In this document: one piece after another, positions 61,196 through 64,000 of the stretch
Layout of the letters: each line of letters opens with the position of its first letter
Position numbering within the stretch: the first letter of the stretch is position 1
Program-made: the position numbers and the translations under genes
The notes under the pieces: model-generated
Database searches by the model: none
The model's input: the letters and a program-made list of their open reading frames with translations, nothing else
What the model was told of the DNA's origin: nothing
Origin: Ascidiimonas meishanensis
GTDB lineage: Bacteria > Bacteroidota > Bacteroidia > Flavobacteriales > Flavobacteriaceae
Reading direction: 5' to 3'
NCBI RefSeq assembly: GCF_037782385.1
Contig: NZ_JBBEXD010000009.1
Location: forward strand, 1-64,000
Length of the DNA stretch: 64,000 nucleotides

Positions 61196-61223
61196 CAAAA
61201 GTATAACTAATTAGCACTATCAA
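61196..61223 (-). promoter_or_regulatory. Promoter of tsaD overlapping the tamB start
   Basis: On the minus strand TACTTTTG (61203-61196) is a perfect TAnnTTTG and TTG (61223-61221) lies 17 bases upstream of it. The -33 element falls inside the first codons of the tamB frame. Confidence 0.6.
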
Positions 61224-64000
61224 AAAATTTAGAAAAATACTTGTCCGTTTAATTGTCGCAGTATTATTTATTCTATTAATATTGGTGATAATTTTATCCA
61301 TTCCCGCAGTTCAAAATAATATAGCCAAAAGAGTTACCAAATCTTTAAATGAAGAATTTGCTACAAGTATTCAAATAGATAAAGTAGATCTTTCTTTTCT
61401 AGGTAGAGTAGGGTTAAAAGGAGTGTATATTGAAGACTACAAGCAAGATACATTATTTTATGTAGATAAATTGACCACCTCTTTATTAAGTGTAAGAAAT
61501 GCGGTAAATTCAAATTTGAATTTTGGAAATATTTCAATTGAAGGTTTGACAATGAAGCTCAAAACCTATGAAGGAGAAAATGACACGAATTTAGACGTAT
61601 TTGTTGCAAAACTTGAAGGTACCCCAGATACCACCTCTACATCTAATTTTAGGCTTACTGCGAAAGGTATAGATATCACCAATAGTAAATTTTGGTTGAT
61701 AGATTTAAATGAAGAAAAATCCAACTTGCTTCTATTTAATGAAATGAATGCCAAAGTAGATGATTTTGCGATTATTGGTCCTAACGTAGATGCTAAAATA
61801 GAAAAACTTGCTTTTCATACGGGAAGAGGTGTCAATGTAGAAAAATTACAAACAGAATTTCATTATTCACTTAATGAGATGCGATTTGAAGAATTTAACT
61901 TGTTAACCAAAAACTCAGACATTAGCGGCGAAATTGTATTTAGGTATGATAGGAAGGATTTTGGCGATTTTCTTAATAAAGTTAAAATAGAAGCCATTTT
62001 TAATGATTCCGAAGTAGCACTAGATGAAGTAAATACTTTTTACAATGAATTCGGACAAGGTAAACTGATTACATTTTCAACGGATATCAATGGGGTATTA
62101 AATGACTTTGAAGCTCAAGGAATGATTCTTGAATCTGGTAATTCAATTATTCGTGGAGATTTTAATTTCAAAAATATTTTTACTTCAACACAACCTTTTC
62201 GTCTTGATGCAGGGATAGAAAATATATCTTCAAGTTACAATCAATTAAAATCTTTGCTGCCAGATATTTTGGGAAATACACTTCCTTCATCTTTTGAAAA
62301 GTTTGGGCAGTTCACCATTCGTGGAAATTCTGTTATAACGGAAAGTTTTATTGATGCTAGAGTAAATTTATTTACAGACTTGGGAAGTAGTTATTCTGAT
62401 ATGAAGCTTACCAGCATTGAAGACATTGATAATGCTTCCTATGAAGGTTTTATCTCCTTAATTGAGTTTGATTTAGGTGCATTTATAGACGACCCTTCTC
62501 TTGGGCAAGTTTCTTTTGATTTTGATGTAAATGGAAAAGGATTTACAAAGGAAAATCTTAATACTGAAGTTATTGGTAAGGTATTTAAGCTGCATTATAA
62601 CAATTATGACTATAAAGATATAGATGTTTCTGGGGTACTTAAAGATCAACTGTTTGACGGGAGTATGGTTTCAAAAGATTCAAATGCTAAATTTACTTTT
62701 AAAGGCCTTGCAGACTTGTCAAGTGAAAAAAATCAATTCAATTTTATAGCATCAGTTAAATATGCAGATCTTAAAAAGCTTAATTTAATTAAAACAGATA
62801 GTATCTCCATATTTAAAGGAAACATCTACATGAATATGTCTGCTAATACCATTGACGATGCAGTAGGTGATATTGGATTTTTAAAAACTAGCTATCAAAA
62901 TCAAAATGACGAGTATTATTTTGATGATTTTAAGATTACTTCAGTATTTGAAAAAGAAGAACGCATCCTAGAAATCAATTCTCCGGATATTATTACAGGA
63001 ACAGTTAAGGGAAAGTTTAAAATAAGCGAAGTAGGGAAGCTTGTTGAGAATTCTATTGGAAGTATTTATACGAATTATAGTCCTTATGAAGTTACAGCTG
63101 GTCAGTATATGAATTTTAATTTTAAAATTTATAATAAAATTATAGATGTATTTTTCCCAGAAGTTGCTTTTGACCCTAATACCACCTTAAGAGGTAGTAT
63201 GGTGGCAGATGATGGTGATTTTAAATTAAACTTTAAATCTCCCCATATTCATGCTTTTGGTAAAATTTTTGATGAAATAAAAGTACAGATAGATAATAAA
63301 AATCCACTTTTTAATACCTATGTTGAAGTCAGTAATATGGATGTAGGTTTTTATAAAATTAAAGACTTTAATCTTATAAATGCAACTATACAGGATACAT
63401 TATTCTTTAGAACAGAATTCTTAGGAGGAAAAGAGTATACAGATATTTATAATCTTAACTTCTATCATACTTTTAACAAAGAAAAAAAATCCGTTATTGG
63501 CCTAAAAAAGTCAGAAGTTGGTTTTAAAGGAAATAAATGGTTGCTCAACGAAAATGGAAACACAAAGAACAAAGTAGTTTTTAACAGGTCTTTAGATAGC
63601 ATCTCTATTCGTCAAATAGATATGACCCTTAATGAAGAACAAATTCTTTTACAAGGACAGTTAATAGATTCAACCTATAAGGATATTAAGCTCAATTTTA
63701 AAGATGTCGCATTAGACAAAATTAGTCCGCAAATTGATAGTTTAAATCTAAAAGGGGTAGTTAATGGAGACTTAAATATTTTACAAAAGGGAGGGAATTA
63801 TTTTCCATCTTCCAGATTATTTGTTAAAAAGTTAGAGGTAAATAGCTATACATTGGGAGATTTAGATCTTGATATTATTGGAAATGAAGACTTCTCTAAG
63901 TTTACCGTTGATGCCTCTTTAAAAGATAATGGCGTGTCAACTTTGAATTTAGAAGGTGATGCAATATTTGGGGATAAGAAATCTACTCTAGACCTTAATG
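61210..64000 (+). CDS. tamB: TamB-family translocation/assembly protein, 3' end beyond window
   Basis: An open frame of over 920 codons runs off the right edge. After a short basic stretch (KKFRKILVRL) comes an N-terminal anchor helix (LIVAVLFILLILVIILSIP), then the AsmA/TamB-like IDKVDLSFLGRVGLKGVYIED and DTLFYVDKLTTSLLSV, then long beta-rich repeats. TamB-type proteins bridge the inner and outer membranes and help phospholipid transport or outer-membrane assembly. No ATG, GTG or TTG precedes the anchor helix in this frame: after the stop at 61204-61206 the first possible starts are ATT at 61210 and ATC at 61219. The start given is therefore uncertain. Confidence 0.85.
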   Translation, partial: MSTIKKFRKILVRLIVAVLFILLILVIILSIPAVQNNIAKRVTKSLNEEFATSIQIDKVDLSFLGRVGLKGVYIEDYKQDTLFYVDKLTTSLLSVRNAVNSNLNFGNISIEGLTMKLKTYEGENDTNLDVFVAKLEGTPDTTSTSNFRLTAKGIDITNSKFWLIDLNEEKSNLLLFNEMNAKVDDFAIIGPNVDAKIEKLAFHTGRGVNVEKLQTEFHYSLNEMRFEEFNLLTKNSDISGEIVFRYDRKDFGDFLNKVKIEAIFNDSEVALDEVNTFYNEFGQGKLITFSTDINGVLNDFEAQGMILESGNSIIRGDFNFKNIFTSTQPFRLDAGIENISSSYNQLKSLLPDILGNTLPSSFEKFGQFTIRGNSVITESFIDARVNLFTDLGSSYSDMKLTSIEDIDNASYEGFISLIEFDLGAFIDDPSLGQVSFDFDVNGKGFTKENLNTEVIGKVFKLHYNNYDYKDIDVSGVLKDQLFDGSMVSKDSNAKFTFKGLADLSSEKNQFNFIASVKYADLKKLNLIKTDSISIFKGNIYMNMSANTIDDAVGDIGFLKTSYQNQNDEYYFDDFKITSVFEKEERILEINSPDIITGTVKGKFKISEVGKLVENSIGSIYTNYSPYEVTAGQYMNFNFKIYNKIIDVFFPEVAFDPNTTLRGSMVADDGDFKLNFKSPHIHAFGKIFDEIKVQIDNKNPLFNTYVEVSNMDVGFYKIKDFNLINATIQDTLFFRTEFLGGKEYTDIYNLNFYHTFNKEKKSVIGLKKSEVGFKGNKWLLNENGNTKNKVVFNRSLDSISIRQIDMTLNEEQILLQGQLIDSTYKDIKLNFKDVALDKISPQIDSLNLKGVVNGDLNILQKGGNYFPSSRLFVKKLEVNSYTLGDLDLDIIGNEDFSKFTVDASLKDNGVSTLNLEGDAIFGDKKSTLDLN

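Noticed and set aside
61166..61207. ATG at 61166 as the tamB start
   Set aside because: It is in another frame and stops after 14 codons, before the anchor helix.
1..64000. CRISPR arrays, prophage, tRNA or rRNA genes
   Set aside because: No regularly spaced short repeats with unique spacers, no phage structural or integrase genes and no cloverleaf-like sequence was found by reading; a dedicated tRNA scan was not possible.

Overview
The window comes from an AT-rich member of the Bacteroidota, most likely a marine Flavobacteriaceae. Supporting signs are fused CcoN-CcoO, WG-repeat and DUF4382-type envelope proteins, a TamB divergent from tsaD, promoters of the Bacteroidota type (TTG, then TAnnTTTG about 18 bases later) and weak Shine-Dalgarno sites. 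I see no rRNA, tRNA, CRISPR array or intact mobile element. The only mobile-element trace is a decayed IS982-like transposase tail near 1.3-1.6 kb, beside a truncated leucine-rich-repeat gene.

Layout. 1-1.6 kb: LRR gene and IS remnant. 1.6-9.6 kb: dodecin, a CBS-domain site-2 protease, a soluble PAS histidine kinase with a response regulator fused to a CRP/FNR-type DNA-binding module, a universal stress protein (USP), and a carboxylate-amine ligase-like enzyme with an aspartoacylase-like one. 10-14.5 kb: an orphan membrane protein and an operon of flavin reductase, M20 deacylase and DUF1611 protein. 14.6-17.2 kb: a candidate small RNA, then DUF302 and B12-dependent ribonucleotide reductase. 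17.2-20.7 kb: DUF2267/WG operon divergent from hemN-usp. 20.7-33.6 kb: a Cys-rich lipoprotein and a long cbb3 oxidase locus (ccoI, ccoS, ccoNO, ccoQ, ccoP, ccoG, ccoH, TauE/SafE, thioredoxin, CoA-transferase/hydrolase, deoD). 33.7-39.9 kb: four tandem USP genes followed by an eRF1-like protein, an ATP-cone/Mrr-like protein and a beta-CASP ribonuclease. 40-44 kb: envelope proteins and an MBOAT acyltransferase pair. 44.4-50.1 kb: a sulfur module (Crp/Fnr regulator, SulP, persulfide dioxygenase-rhodanese, YeeE/YedE pair). 50-64 kb: ion and solute transporters, a VanX-like dipeptidase, envelope proteins, a DUF1223 pseudogene, rsmE, tsaD and the start of tamB.

The main discovery is a regulon readable directly from the DNA. 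A palindrome TGAY-N4-RTCA occurs upstream of dodecin, the protease, usp, the flavin reductase operon, the small RNA, hemN (and the divergent WG gene), ccoS-ccoNOQP, ccoI and the four-usp operon. At each of these promoters a TAnnTTTG-like -7 element (sometimes degenerate) begins exactly 29.5 bases from the palindrome centre, which places the box near the class II activator position. One box (5535) has one mismatch. The natural candidate regulator is the kinase/response-regulator pair at 3.2-5.5 kb. The PAS domain resembles that of FixL, including the aligned His and Arg positions, and the REC-cNMP-HTH regulator resembles a FixJ receiver fused to a FixK/FNR output. I infer a one-step FixL to REC-FixK oxygen circuit that switches on high-affinity respiration, anaerobic haem synthesis, USP-based dormancy functions and a small RNA.
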